Positions 21,526-35,492 of a DNA stretch of 64,000 nt are shown here, piece by piece. The stretch is from Acanthaster planci (taxonomy: Eukaryota; Echinodermata; Asteroidea; Valvatida; Acanthasteridae): the NCBI RefSeq assembly GCF_001949145.1, contig NW_019091488.1, positions 514,754-578,753 of the forward strand. Direction: 5' to 3'. Numbering within the stretch: the stretch's first letter is position 1; each line of letters starts with the position of its first letter. Under the pieces are notes generated by a model. It searched no databases and was not told where the DNA came from. It was given only the letters and a program-made list of their open reading frames with translations. Made by a program: the position numbers and the translations under genes.

Positions 21526-23558
21526 TTGTAACACAACCATTTCCATTTTTTTTCCCTTGTGCATGTGTACTCTGGTATCAGAACGATACTGCATGCAATG
21601 CCGTTGACGTGCATTGTGTGCCACCGCGACTGTTCAAATACCGCGCAGTGCGAGTCGATGTTCACCTCTGATCAAACAAAAATGGCTGTGGTCTCCCTCG
21701 AAGTCGAAGGAATTTTGTTTATCCAGTTCCGACTTATTGGGAACTCAAACCTGCGCTGAAGGGCAAGGCTCATGAGTCTTATGCGTGAGGTGCTTTCTCC
21801 AGAGCGTAAGACTAAGCTCTGGGAAAACAAGTTATGACAAAATAACTTGCGCGATGATGTATAAGAAAAAACTAGATGGTACGATTCGCGTCGAACAAAA
21901 TAACAAATTTTACGTATTTCTGGTCTACGTTGTGAGGGGCATGAAAATACACACTGTGGGATGTCAAATTACAGTCAGTCCGCACGCAAAGTAATTTTTA
22001 TTTAAAAAGGCTCGTAGTTCGTTACCAGCTATTGTTTTAAACTTTTGCGTCAAGAATCGTTTTCAAATAAAAGACGTAATCTACGAGCCTTCACGAGCTT
22101 CACTTTAATACAAACTAACACGACAGCTAACAAGCAAAGAAAGAAACAAAAACGTATCAACTAAATGGCTAATGGTGACTTCCACTAATGTTGGCAAAAT
22201 AACGACGGAACAGACGGGATTCCATTCTGTAGCCTAGCCCAAAAGATTGTCCAGTGCCGAAATGTGCAAACACACCCCACACTAAATTCGAAAACATTAT
22301 GAATAGTGTTAATCCCAAAAGTCTTTATGTTTGGTAGTTTGAACTTTGCTGTTAATCTCGGAGGTTTAATAATTTCATAACTATCAATACAACCCGTCGT
22401 CTTTGGTATATTTCATGGTGAATATAACGAAATTAACCCGTCGTCTTGGGTATATTTCGTGAATATAACGAAATTGCAGGCGTATCTGGAAGTGTTACTC
22501 AGCTTGCAGTTTCCAAGCAAATCGCTGTGTTTTTGCGTCTTTTTCGTAAAAACACAGAAGGACATAAAAAGCCCATTAGAAATGAAACATTCAAGTCTAA
22601 AATCCATTTGAACAACCGTGTGCATTGTTTGCATGGGCCGAGGGAACAACTATGCCAGTTCAAACTTCATGGGAGTCGTTATCTCTGGATTTAAGTCGAC
22701 CTGAATAACAAGATAATGAGTCATGCAATGTGTGAAAAATGGATAGACCAAATACAAGATTACTTGAACAAACTCGTTGTAATATTGCAGATTAAAATTT
22801 CAGTCACGGCACTACCGAGTGGGCAACAGCCCAGAGTCATTGTCGATGTTTATACTTCATTTATTCAAGAACTCATACCTACCAACTAAATAATCAGTTT
22901 TGATAGATTTATCATGGAACATTTTCTCGTTTTGTAGGCGTGGATTTGACCCGTTTATACATTGTGTATAAAAAAGGCAACAAGATATCTGTTCAAGTTT
23001 GTGAAAATTGTGTTAGCTTTACACCAAAGTGAGTAGTAGCACCTTAAAGCCACCTATCTTCTCTTTCCAATGATATGTTATTTATTTATACACGGTCATG
23101 GATGGCCGACTAATCATTCTTTTTGGACAATGGGGCAAAAGGAGCTTGGGACCAAGTTTCAGTTAGTTACACCAGCATAAATCCTCACAATTCTCCATCT
23201 CTCTTATGAAATGTTCAGTCAGGCGAGTCATTACCTAATCTCTGGATCAAATGTGTGTTGCAGTGATGTGCTTGTTACAGGTTCTATTCCTGCAGAAAGA
23301 CACTCTGAAGAAGGCATTGTTGGGTTGTGATTATTTTTCATTTCATTATTCCATGTTGTCAAGTTAATTTCTAATAAGATGCCATGGTTATTGCAGTGTC
23401 TTGGACTTGGTGGGTGTTCTGAAAGACCACAACTTCACGAGAGTCGAGATCTTTAGCTAGCAACGCTCAGTATGATCTGAATAATGATATTTCATTGCAT
23501 AAATTTATTTCAACAGGACACACATACAAAATGTTAAGCGCATGCACAACATAGTACG

Positions 23559-23684
23559 CCTCCAAGAGATCGCAACGCGTTGACCAATCACAGAGCGCAA
23601 AATCTGTCGACCCTTTCCAAACGCGCATTGGGTCGAAAGATTTCGCGCAAAGTGATTGGTCAACGCGTTGCAAACTCTTGGAGG
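23559..23684. repeat. Palindromic MITE-like element, 126 bp
   Basis: The left end CCTCCAAGAGATCGCAACGC and the right end are inverted copies of each other. Both arms include GCAACGCGTTGACCAATCA (and its complement), with a short loop around 23600-23650. The arms are almost perfectly paired, which suggests a young element. Confidence 0.85.
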
Positions 23685-26600
23685 TGCCCTTCTGTGAAAC
23701 ACCCGTATTGCTCGAGTTAATGTAAAATGTTCACTCCTGAAACTGTCGTTGCCACTCGTTTAGATTGCAGTAGACGTAGCAACAAAAAACAAGCCATTAA
23801 TCCTCCAAATTGGTGTTTCTGCATTTCCTTGAGTTATTTCTTCACGTCCAGGTTACTCGGCAAGTTGTCGTTATCGGACTACAAAACAGGCCTCATGCCC
23901 ATTCTGTTTGTCTCGAGGAGGATTTGTCGTTGGGCCCTGTAAAGTAAGAATCACCATGCATCTCCTTGGTAACTGAGATGCCAGATTTGGTTTTGTCAAA
24001 CTTCTCATTGTTATCAACAAAATACAACCCTCGTAGGATGGCGCATTTTTCTCTGTGAATGGTGAAGTTGCATATACAACACATGCTGCTCCCCGAAAGT
24101 GCGATGCCTTGAGCACGATCACATGTTCGATTCGTGTGCGAGTGCACGGTCAGAGCCCACCCCTGCGTGCAGGATGAACCCCTGGAAAACTGTGTGAAGG
24201 AAAGAAAAGCTCCATGTCTGTGCAATCAAGCATCTTGAAGGGTATAGTCTTGGTGGTCGTAGATGGTCTTTGACAACCCTGAGCATTAAGTCTATTCTCA
24301 ACAGGTGGACCTTTTAAGTATCCCTTGTCAAATGATGTGCATCATTATCCGGTTGACGTCATCAACATCAATGGTTCCCACAGTCACACACAATAGGTGG
24401 CATTTAAATGGGAGACGATGTGTCAACAACCCCAATCGACATAGGATCGAGGACGAGCAAGGGATGTTTTCTAGCCTTTCTCTGCACGTGCAGGTATTGA
24501 GGTCTCATACTCGCAAGGACACTGATCATAATTCTTATTCATAGGTAGAAAATATTTCTGATGCTGGTTTAGTGCAAGGACAAAATACAAACTTATTGTT
24601 GCAAATCAATATTTTTTGTCAAAAGCCATTATCTTGACACTACGTGCTATGTGCCTTATGGGGATGTGACCTTTCGGTTTCGGGACAAGTTTCTCTCCTT
24701 GGGGCATGAGGGATCTAGCCTAGCCGGCTGTAGCCAACACGCCTTTCTCTGACATTTGACAATTTATGGGCCCCAAATGCGAACAGTGTTGCATCATGTG
24801 TTTTATTCCTCCATGGTTGCATTAACTTGTCCAAGGCGTGTTGCACAGTGAAAGTCCTTGTACATAGGCCTATAGGGCCCACTTTGATGTGAAATATTAC
24901 CTTGCTATGAAACTCTCCGGGAGGAAAAGCTTGTTCTGAGCAGATCTGGTTTACTGAGGGTCTCTCCTCCAAGCTTAGCTAGCTATTTCCTCTCGACATT
25001 TCTTCGAAACGTTTACATGTAGGCCCTATCCTCACAATAACAATTAAGCCGAGGGTCACAATAGTCGCCTTGCAAGGCCTTGCGCCTATTGATGCGCTGA
25101 ATCCTAGTCAGGAAAGTTGACGACTTCAAAATTTAGTAACAACGTCTTGTAGGAGGTGGCTTTGCAAGTGATAAATGTTTCTTTCACCTCGCCGATTCGA
25201 TGCGTATATCTCAACGGTCAACTCGAAAGAAAACTCGATCCCCTTATGGCGGGGTGATAGCTTAGAAAGCCTGTTTCTAAATAAAGTGTAAATCGTCTTG
25301 ACTGGTCTAAGTCAGTTAAGTTGAGGTGATGACACGATTTTGCTTGTCAAACCGCAGTATGAGACTGCCGCAGATATGGCTGTGGTCTGCAGTTTCCGTA
25401 CTAGCTGGGCCCTAGTTCTCTACCCAGGTCCCTAAAATTCCCCAGAAGATGTGCTACCACTGTTTTATAACGCTTTTTGTTCCAAGGTTTAACCAGCAGG
25501 CCTATAGAATGAAGCCTGTTGTTGCAGTAAGCGTACCATAAAAGCAGAATATGTGCACAATACACTGCCGAAGATTGCCGTAAGTCCTTCATAAAGACAC
25601 TATCGATCCATCCCGTTATGTGTGTTCTCACCGCTCGTTTACCAAACAGTTCGATATGCCACCTAGACTTGTGATCAAGTCCTTTGCTCATCGACATAAC
25701 AAGCAAATATGTTCTGATATCACTTGTACATGTATATAACAGAGCACAACGAGATCTCAAGTCTAAAATGGAACCTGCTTCAAAGTTGCTTGCCCGTATG
25801 CTGAGCCGTATATTTTTGCAAAAAAATATCTCCTACTTTGAAAAGAAGTTGTTTTCCTTAGTTGACCTCTAAACAGCTTTTGAATAGAACCACTTCACCG
25901 AAATCTGATTTGGTCGGATTTGGTCTTTAATCGTGTACGTCTTTAAATAAGTTAGTTCATTAAGATAGGTTAGGTTGTTCACATCTTACGTTTTGAAATG
26001 TCTTTCGTTTTCTCGAATCGCACTGTAACGACGTTCTGACAGGAACACGCATTTCCATAGTAATGAGGTACATGTACAGTGTACAATGTATATGTAGATT
26101 TGTTTGAACGTATAGATATATTTGACCCTAACTGAGCCTGAAAATTGACCCCTGATGGCGCGCTTCCGGAACCTTTGGATAGGAAAAATAACGTGCAAAT
26201 ATTTTAGAATTTCTACATTTTTCTTCGTTCAGTTTCTTCTTAAAATGTCTACTCGTAACAAGGCCTTTTGTGGAGTATTTGCTAGCATTTCAATTTATGG
26301 GAACTGAAAATTCACCTGACCTTAAAGAGAAATATCCTGCCAAAAACTGACTTTTCACTTCCAAAAATTTAAAATACATGAAGAAGAGTGCAATTTGGTG
26401 GTCTCGTACGTAGATGAGCAGTTACGGAATTATACGTCATGGTAAGTCTGTCGGTAAAGCCAAAATAAAAACAGACCAAAATATCTTAAGGATTTTTTAA
26501 TTTATGACGAAATAAATTGAAAGCAATAACCTGCTTTCACGAAAGATTCTAATGTATAACATGACCTTTGCTGACAAGAACTGCGTCAGGTCGACTCGAC

Positions 26601-28650
26601 TGAATCTAGAGTCCATCGACTATAGATAGGTAAATCTTTGCAACGTTGTACTATCTCGTTTCCACGTAAGCACGGGCAGTGAAAACAAACGTGCATGAAC
26701 AAGGAGACCTAGGAACGATACTGCCGGAAGTGAAAGGTCGTCAATGAAATTCGTTTTTTACCCATCTCCAGGTGACTTTTCCTAAATATTACTTGACGAA
26801 GACAAAGGGAAAATTCCGACATGAGTGTTTCTTGGGGTGGTTTCATTTAGGAATCATTCCTTTAAAAATTATCAAACGTGATAGGTGGACAGCGCGAGGG
26901 TTCCGGAAGCCCACTGAGTGACCTTTTACTTTCAGGCTCTACGGTATCTATCAGTGCATGGCATATTGCAGAAGTATGTTTTTGACAAAAATGTAAAAAA
27001 CGGACAGAATGTGAGACAATTCTTCATTCCGTTGCTGTTCATCTTGGAGCAGCAGTGATAATCTTAGGTAAAAGAAATATACATTATATCTGTAATGGAT
27101 ATTGGTATCTTCACCTGTGCGGTGTTGGCAGAAATTTAAGTCGTAGAACGCATGGAATTGCTCCTAGGGCGCTCGAAATCCATAAATTTGAGTCCGTGCT
27201 GTGCAAAGTCAAAGTTCGAGCTGCAAGATCCGCACGCACTTATCTGCTTCGTAGTCATAATTTGCGTGTACCGCAATCAATCATGGAATGGAATTCATAC
27301 ATTAGTTTGTTGTGAGTAGACTCGGCTCGTCTGCATCTACCCTTCCCTTAGGCAGCTCGTCGCTTTTTCCTGAAATTGCTGTTGTAGTACAAGGTTAAAG
27401 AACCCATGAAGTAAATTTTACTGGAGAACATTTTTTTTGTTCAATTTTCTATACCTCGTAAATATCAGAATCCTTCTGACAACTGTTTGGCCACTCTAAC
27501 TAAAAAAGGGCACTTTGGCCCGTTGCATTGGCTCAAACACCAAAACGCCCTTAAATGGCACAAAAACTTGAAAATGTAACTTGTGTTGATGAGACACAAA
27601 AGAGCAGTTACAAGAGCTACATTATCAAAACAAAACATAGCATTAACCCTTAAGGGTGATGGACATAATGTGTGTCACGGCCGATGCATGTACTGCTCGT
27701 TGGGAAAAAATCAACCCATAGTATGCTACAGATTCGGTGATATCGGGCAAGCAATGTTCAGCCACACGGTAACATATTCGTTTCCCTCTTTCTCCAGGAA
27801 GCCCGCGTGAGGTTAAATAACCGTCACTACATGCCCTACGAATGTTTCTTTCTTAGAATAAAAAAAATCATTTTAGAAATAGCCGGAAATGTCGTGCTTC
27901 ACGTGACCTCTGCTCGTCTGACAAGGCACTCACCTTTTGCTTGCGTCGTAGTTATTGTCTGTCGCGCTATAGCAACCGTGAGCGCGCAGGCCATCCAAAG
28001 AGTATTGCCTCGCTTTTGTCTTTGTATTATAAACCGACGTTGTTTTATTTATTATTGGTTATAAATTGAATAAAATGTCCGCCTTCACAAGATAAACCAC
28101 CGAAATTTGCAGTCGGGACCTTTGATATTTTATTCTCTTGTGTATTTTCTTTGTACAGGTCAGGAATTCCGCGCCACTGTTCGTGTTACCTGGAAACGAG
28201 GCGAATGATATCAGCAGAGCTTGGCAAGGTTCTTGTTTGGGGTGGCCGTGAACCAGCTGGTGTTGTGTGGACACAAGTGACATTGAACTGGCTGAATTAA
28301 TCGGGGTGATAGGTGTGTCTCGTTCGGTGTACACGTATTTGCTTTTGGAGTCCCCGTTTTGTCGGGACCCCACTTGACACTCTTCCGCGCATCGTTAGCT
28401 TATTTTTTTTTCTTGTTTGTAAAGTTTGCTGGGTTTCCTAAGCCGAATAAGTTCTGTATGTTCCGGCGAATAAACTGCTCGAGCCGCGAGGATCACGTCC
28501 TGTGAGCGCCAATAGCTAAAAACAAAACGAAATATTTACTTTTTGTAAGCGGGTCATACCGAGCCTCATCGTGGCTACCTCTTATTTAAATTGCGTTGCT
28601 TGGCAGAAACGGTTAACGAACACCGACCTCTATATAGAGTCATAATATGA

Positions 28651-28850
28651 ATCTATACAAAGAGGTCGATGTTCGTAATATTGATGTACATGTACATCTG
28701 TAATATGTATCAAATTTTTGCAGAATGTTACATCAGAGCGGCATAATTTATGGGTTTTGAAGATTTAGTCCCCTTTTTGAGTGATACTGAATGCATTTTA
28801 GTCGTTGGAAAGTCCCAAAATTCTTCACAAGCCATCTCCACCCCACTTTT
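28651..28850. repeat. Dispersed repeat, related to 21249-21420
   Basis: It shares with 21249-21420 the ordered blocks 'aggtcgatgttc', 'gatgtacatctgtaat', 'tgtatcaaattt', 'gcagaat', 'tttgaagattt' and 'agtgatact'. No frame is present. An inverted 'gacctctatatag...aaagaggtc' precedes it. Confidence 0.65.
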
Positions 28851-31800
28851 CAAATTTTTATGGCTAGCAAGTCACTCCCCCATCTGCACCGCCCCTATTT
28901 TCCTGCACAAATGTACGCGCCCACTGCTTCACTACTGTGAGCATCAAGCTCTACTTATCCCACCTTGCCGCTTGTTCCTTCTATGACACACAGCTGCTGT
29001 CGGTACCTTAAATCAAGAACAATTTCACAGAGCTTTGACAATGTCCCATGGTCCTTAACTATGGAAGCCTACATCCTTCCAAATTATTGGATCTCTGGAA
29101 GCTGTTTTCCTTTCAGAAAAAGCAGCTTAAAACCACTTGCCATTTAATAGTTACGACTACTCCTGGGCGTTGTATTAAACGGGATTGCGCTAGAGGAACC
29201 CCGTTGACTTACGCCTCACCTCCAACAGTAAATACGTGCACGTGTTTTGTTTTTAATGAGATTTGAAAATGGCCCTTGACTGTTGTTTTGTCACATTTAG
29301 ATTAACACAGGCAGATGAAGTTCTTTTTTTCCCCATGTTTACGCCAGCGAGGAAAATTGAGTCGTACATAACCGTACAGCGGTGGTGTGTACCCAAGGGC
29401 CACTTTTTAACCTCAGTCTTGTCTGACACTGGGTTTTCTATGACGGACGTTTGATTAAGTGTTTGGCTATATAATAGGGATGTTTCTTTGTGAACAGTGT
29501 CTATTGTTGTAAAATGAAAGCAAATACCAAGGTTGACGGCTGTTTGAATACTCGCCTTTTCAAAGGGAGTGGTGATGGTGGCAGAGGTGGGGTGTACAGA
29601 GTTTAAGAAACCCGCCATATATGTCAAAGGCCTTCATGCGCCACTGTTCGTTGAACCTTTGCGTGTGGTGTAGAGTAAGTTCATTTCCTGAACAAGCTTT
29701 TCAAAAACGTTAAAGAAGCGTACGGTAACTCAATGGTGGAGTGCAATTGTTTGATTTAGTCGTGTCTCGGTACGCCGGAGTGTACTCCAGTTCACGTAAT
29801 GGATTCCTGGCGAGACCTGTTCTCGTGATGGGCCGATCCAGACGGAGAACTGTAGTCAGCCTCAAAGAAAATCTTTAGAAATCCGTCCACACGATACGAA
29901 AGGGGATACCCCACATTCACGTCGTAGAATTTCTGGCAAGTTTGCTACTAGTATGTCGTGCTTTCAACCGTGAGCCAACTTTAACCAAAAGCAATTTTTT
30001 TTTTGAAAACTACCTTAGCAATGTGACGAGGAGCGCAATTTTGGCACAGTTGTTTTCTCAGCATGTCTATGCATGAGTATATTATACGTACATTATTATT
30101 TTTGCCGGAACAACTTCATGCGGCAACTCTAAGCCCAAATTCCGTGGAACCTTTAAGTAGTAAATGGTGCTTAGGGGGTTGTGTTGTTAGAATCAGGTAG
30201 TGCACGACCTCTAGAACGTGGTGGAAAGCCTGAAGATCATTTGCATTGACGTCACACATTTCCCATGATCCGAAGCCATCGTTAATGCCACAATGGGTCC
30301 ATTTACGTGTACAAGACAAGTGCATTATGTTGTCCAGCAATAGCACTCACGATGTCACGTGATTGAGTTTGATGTTTTGCGTGATTTCGGGTATAACATC
30401 ACGAGGTTTTACTTTTCTTATCTGACGTGATGGGTGGTTTAGGTCACTGGGGCATTGTTAATTTGGCTCAAATCGCGTTCGTTCCATTTTGGCGTTTGTT
30501 TTTGTCGCAAAAAAGAAGTTTCTTCTCTTCTGTGTCATTCTTGAATGTGATTATTAATTATTCTTGTCTGTGAAAGAAATTCCAATTTCTTTCCAATTCT
30601 TTATTCAAGACGATTTTAAAAAGAAACTTCAAGTTTTAAGAGGACGATTCCGTTCAGGAGCGCATAAAAAAATGTTTCCGACGTCATAACTGAAAAAAAA
30701 GCCAAATGCGACCACCAGCTGGAGCTGCTTGTGAACATGGCCCGACTCAGCATAGCTAACGGCTACGTCCAAAGCGTATAGCTAAGGATGAACACACCAC
30801 GAAAGCCATTGTTCAAATCGTTCATCTGACATTTCAGATGGCAGGCTGCGAAGGATAATGAGTGATGTGACGTCAGTGCATAGGATCAGTGTGCATTCAA
30901 AATCTTCAATTTGTCTGTCTTAGGCACACTTTTGGTACCAAGTGATTCCACGAATATACCTTTTTATCATATTAAAATGAACGAGTCTCTACTGGTTTTT
31001 GTTCAAGAACGCGGTTTTTAAAAATTCCACTCCGTACAAGAGTAAAAAGAAGTACATACAGTGAGTCTGTTAGACCGTTGTCGAAAGGACTTGCCTAACT
31101 ACTTTCAGCTCTGAGGCTTCCTCATTTCAGTTATCGCACGGACAAATTGCAATATCGTAGAAATATGGGGGCCCCAAAACCCAATAAAAAATAACAATAA
31201 AATGATTGCGACTTGTAACATAAAGTGTGATTTTAAATATTTAAATGTGAGCAAACTGTATGTACTTATAAATTATATCATCAAGTTTTATCTGTAAACA
31301 ATTTTGTACTGATTTTCAGGTTTCCTTGTGCAAATGGTTCACGTTATTGATATTTCGGTATTTTGTGTAAATGATAAATGTAAAAAATAGCTTTCTGGGC
31401 TGAAATAGCTGTAGATTAGTTCTCATTATTATCCTGATGTGAATCTCCATCGGGTCTCTGAAATTATTTTGCGAGTCACATTGTCTGAAAGGGACCAACT
31501 TGGAGGGGTGAAGGCCATATTTTGTTCTTGAAATTTGAGGTTTTCCAAAGGGAGGTTTCTTCCCCCACTATGGAGACTCCGGACTATTAAAGTTATGTGT
31601 CTGAACCCTCAGGCTCACTACTCATGTGAAGCCGAGTGAAAAATTTTCATTTGATCCCTAACATTTAAAAAAAATGAAAGAAAAAAAAGGATTCTCATTC
31701 TTTTCTGCAGCCCATATACAAAGCCTCACGGAAACAAAGCCGAGGTTTGAAATGGCTCACATGTGAGTCAAGGTGTATGCTATTTTAGACGAATCCATCC

Positions 31801-34129
31801 AGCAACGTTGTCACCGGACATGCCCGATGGCGCCCTTCAATGGTGCATTGCTTTTGGGCGTTTGTGCGAGACGACTGTCACGGAACAGCGGCTCCGTTCT
31901 CAAGTTAGCACACTGCCTGCCGCCATTGGCGGAGGTGGGGAGGGGGCTAATGGCTGGTGATATCGTTACCATGGTTACTGGATTCGTCTGTGCAGCCGCC
32001 CCGGTCTGAAATGAAACCCGGTCAGATGTAGGCCCCTAGTCTTGGTTCAACTCAAAAGTTGATTATAACCACCACAACAAAATGGCGATTCTCATACCGA
32101 TTTGATTGGGTAAAGGAATGAGAAGAGGCAGTCCAGCTTGTCAAGTCGGCAGGTGATAAAAAGGTCTTATTTTCAAATGCAAAAAGAAGCTTAACATCAG
32201 TGATGTTAATCCCACATTATCCGTCCATGTTGGGAAAAAGTGCAACGTATATTAATTTCATATTTATTGTTCTGATGTATATTTGTTGTTTGATGTACAC
32301 AATCCTTACAATTTTCAGAGTTATAGTAAGTGACCTTGTAGTCTGCAAATGTTTTGAGAGATTAGAGGGATAGAGTGATTAGTTGAGATGAGAAGTGTGG
32401 GTTGGTTTGAAGAATTTGTCTTTACTTGTGTGTGGGAATAGATGAGGCATGTGTCCTTCATTTTAGCCACCATTAGCCTCAAAATACAACTTTCTTTCAT
32501 GGAAAACTTTGTGTTTGATTATTCATCGCATATGTGTGACACGACCTCTCAACAGAGACAGTTTTCTATTCAGTATGTTGTAAACTAGGAGACAACACTG
32601 ATTCAGTTTAGTCTAGGAAAATTAGATAATTCAGCAAGTATTTAGGGGACATCAGACTCAAATTCTTTCGGGATAGTCATTTTAAGTAGTGACATACCCA
32701 ATAACAAATCTTGACTTATAGGTTCGGAACATCACAAACTGAAAAGCGATTTTAAAAGGCTTGAAATTTGGTTTCGATATTCCTTTTCGTGATGTGAGCT
32801 GCAGTTTCGTATCCTTCGACCTTTGTGTTACTGCCAACATTCCAGGCGCTCATGTGAATTACCGTTTAAATGAAGTAGGCTGTTACGCCCGTTTTTTGTC
32901 CAGTGCGACTCTTACGAATACGGCGTATCATAATTTGAAATGAATACGTCAGTATCATGGACAGCCATGAGTTTTATACTTACCCAGCCAGAGAAGTTTT
33001 CTTTAACACCAAAAAACCTACAACATCATTATGCATCAGTACGTAAGAAAAGGCTCGCAAAATTGACCCGACCTTGTACAGCGCTGGGAGTTCAAAAATC
33101 GTTAAGATATAATTAGTCGCAGCGTAACGTTGCCTTGACAACCGTTGTCACGCACGCATCCCTTCATGCGCTGCTACAGCCCAGTCGCTGGTTACGACTA
33201 TAGAATGTTAGCCAGCTGCAATGCTCGGCAATACCCGATAATTGACCTCAACCACAGAGCTTGCACTGCATTATACACGCACAGCTGTGTGTCTCTGGCT
33301 CTTAAATCTACGCGTCTGAAATGCAAGATTTTTTTTTACGACTTTAACACCTTGTCTTTGACAAGCCGAAAGAAGTATTACATATTTTGTTTGGGCATAG
33401 GTAAAATGTTGTTGATAAATATTCTTTGAATCATCTTTGTGTGCCTTGAAGGTTGTGCCTGTAAATTTGCAATAGGTCAGCAGTAAAAAATAAAAAGTTA
33501 CAGAAAAGTAGACTAGTCTAGAATCCCTTCATTTTTGCGTTCACGTTCAAATGTATGTCCAATACATTCAAATGACTAATTATGACGTGCCAGTTTACGT
33601 GTACAACCATCACATTATACATACCCTTCCTTTAGGCCTTAAATGGTCACCACTACTGTTTTTTAATTTCTTTTCAACTAAGGATATCATCTCTCAGTGT
33701 ATGTATGCCCTCAGCATAGTGAAAATAGTACATTTCATTTCCATGAGTTTATTACCTAGATTCTGGAAACGAAATGTGGGAGTGCATTTATAGACAAAAA
33801 TGTGTTGCGACAATATAAACATTTGCTCCCAAGAGATAAATACAGTTAGAAATATAAATTCTGATTCGAGATGTCAACTGTACAAAATGAAAGCACAACA
33901 AAAGGTTTGTACTTTTTTCTACTCAAAAATAGTGTACCCATTTAAAGTTCAGCACATATTCAGAACTCAAAGGGCTCTGTTCATGAATTATTCTTATAAT
34001 GTGCTTTTTGTACAACCTCACACTGCCCCACAGTTTACTCCTCAATATGGAATCCCATTAGCATAAAACCCCCAAAGGCACCAAACCACCCTTGAAAACA
34101 GCAAACAACAGGTTACTTGAGACACAAAG

Positions 34130-34556
34130 GTGCATTTTCAACGGTTTTTAAAGATTTAAAGAACACCTGTCAGAAAGCTTGTTTTCTCTGATTTTATCTG
34201 TTCAAATAAGTATGGAAGCATCCAAATCGAATGCAGTGTCATTTGGATAAACCCCTGTGCTTGTCAAATAATGGCTACATGCATTGCTTGACATACACAA
34301 GGGTTGATAATATCCACTTTGAACACTGGGCGAGGGTTCCCCTCGTTTTCTTCTGTTTTCTCTGAATGACGTAATCTACATTCAGAATTCGCATTTTGGC
34401 ATAAACAGAACAAACGCCCTTTTTAGCCTGTTATAAAGTTGAGCCCTGAAGACAAATGACACTACTTTCGACTTGGATGCTTCCATATTTATTTGAACAG
34501 ATGAAATTAGAGAAAACCTGTTTTCCTTAGGCGTACTCTTTAAACCAAAGAATGCA
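34130..34556. repeat. Fold-back element, about 430 bp
   Basis: The arms (about 34135-34245 and 34445-34550) are inverted: the left arm contains TTATCTGTTCAAATAAGTAT and GGAAGCATCCAAAT, and the right arm their complements. The loop is about 200 bases. No frame and no clear target-site duplication. Confidence 0.8.
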
Positions 34557-35492
34557 TCGCACAGACCTTTTAAAACGTTCCACGAAGTTAGTGCTTATTT
34601 GGATCCAAAACATGTATCCATAGACTGACTAACATTACTCCAGCTCGGCTTGGAATTTGCATCACCACATTGGGACAATTTTGTTTCCTCCATGTATGCC
34701 CCCTCCAAGCCTTTAAGCCTAATTAAGAATTTTCAGATTTGCGTACTTTGGGATCATGCACATTCCATGGCAGAGGCTGCATCTCCAGGTAACTACTGAT
34801 GTAAAACACGGAGGCTCAGGTAGCCATGCCGCAACCCATTCAAAAATTCACAGAGAAATCAAAACGAGGGAGGTTTCCCAGCCATTTGCAATGTATAATA
34901 TAAGTACCCAGTCCCCTAATCTAGAACCAGTTCCTGACATCAAGCAATCTACCTCACTAGTATTCCTGAGGCCAGTCAGCATTCCCATTAAACACAAAGT
35001 GCCGGGGTTTGCTTTGGAAATGGGAACTGAACTTGGGAGATTTTCTCCAGGATTGACTGTTGGGCGAGTGCACAACAACTGTGCACATTCACTGATTGTG
35101 TCAAACAGAACAATGGAGGCCATACAACCTGTGTCAAATACACAAATATTCAAATACATTCGAATATATGATCAATTATCAAATATTCTAATATCTTTTT
35201 TTCACTTAGAATCTTCGTAGGTGCAATAAAATGAAATACAAAGCAAAAAAGTCAGTTTCTTCGTAACCAAATTCCTTCCTTAAAACTTCATCCAAATAGA
35301 AACTATTAGGGCTGCGTCCGATGGTTATAATGCATAATTTCATGAATCGTTTCTCTAGAGGCTTGGCTTAGCGAAAATTTGCTGCCTAACAAACCGTTCC
35401 ACTGAATTTCAGGTTGAAACTTGAGTGATCAAATACTTGATCTGACTCAGCCCTGCAGGCCATGTCCGGAATATGATCCGACTGGCTTTGCC

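Larger units (their letters stand above)
18242..22755 (+). repeat. Duplicated block, copy B
   Basis: This is the counterpart of 15681-18072 and starts right after a single N. It is longer because it keeps the coding segment missing from copy A, plus a 71-base stretch (about 20747-20817) and about 1.05 kb (21151-22203). The 71-base stretch recurs at about 21525-21597 inside the longer extra segment. Confidence 0.9.
22756..35492. other. Intergenic region, no gene recognised
   Basis: Low-GC sequence with short frames only. I see repeats (23559-23684, 28651-28850, 34130-34556) but no exon flanked by convincing splice sites. A GC-richer patch at 31770-31990 has a 60-80 codon frame in two phases but no family resemblance. 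The catenin-like gene's 3' UTR should occupy some of the right end: the first AATAAA on the minus strand downstream of its stop is near 34490, so the UTR end is unclear. Confidence 0.45.

Noticed and set aside
34756-35220. A 154-codon plus-strand frame and an overlapping 103-codon minus-strand frame
   Set aside because: No family likeness, no promoter or splice context, and the region probably lies in the 3' UTR of the catenin-like gene. Left as uncoded.
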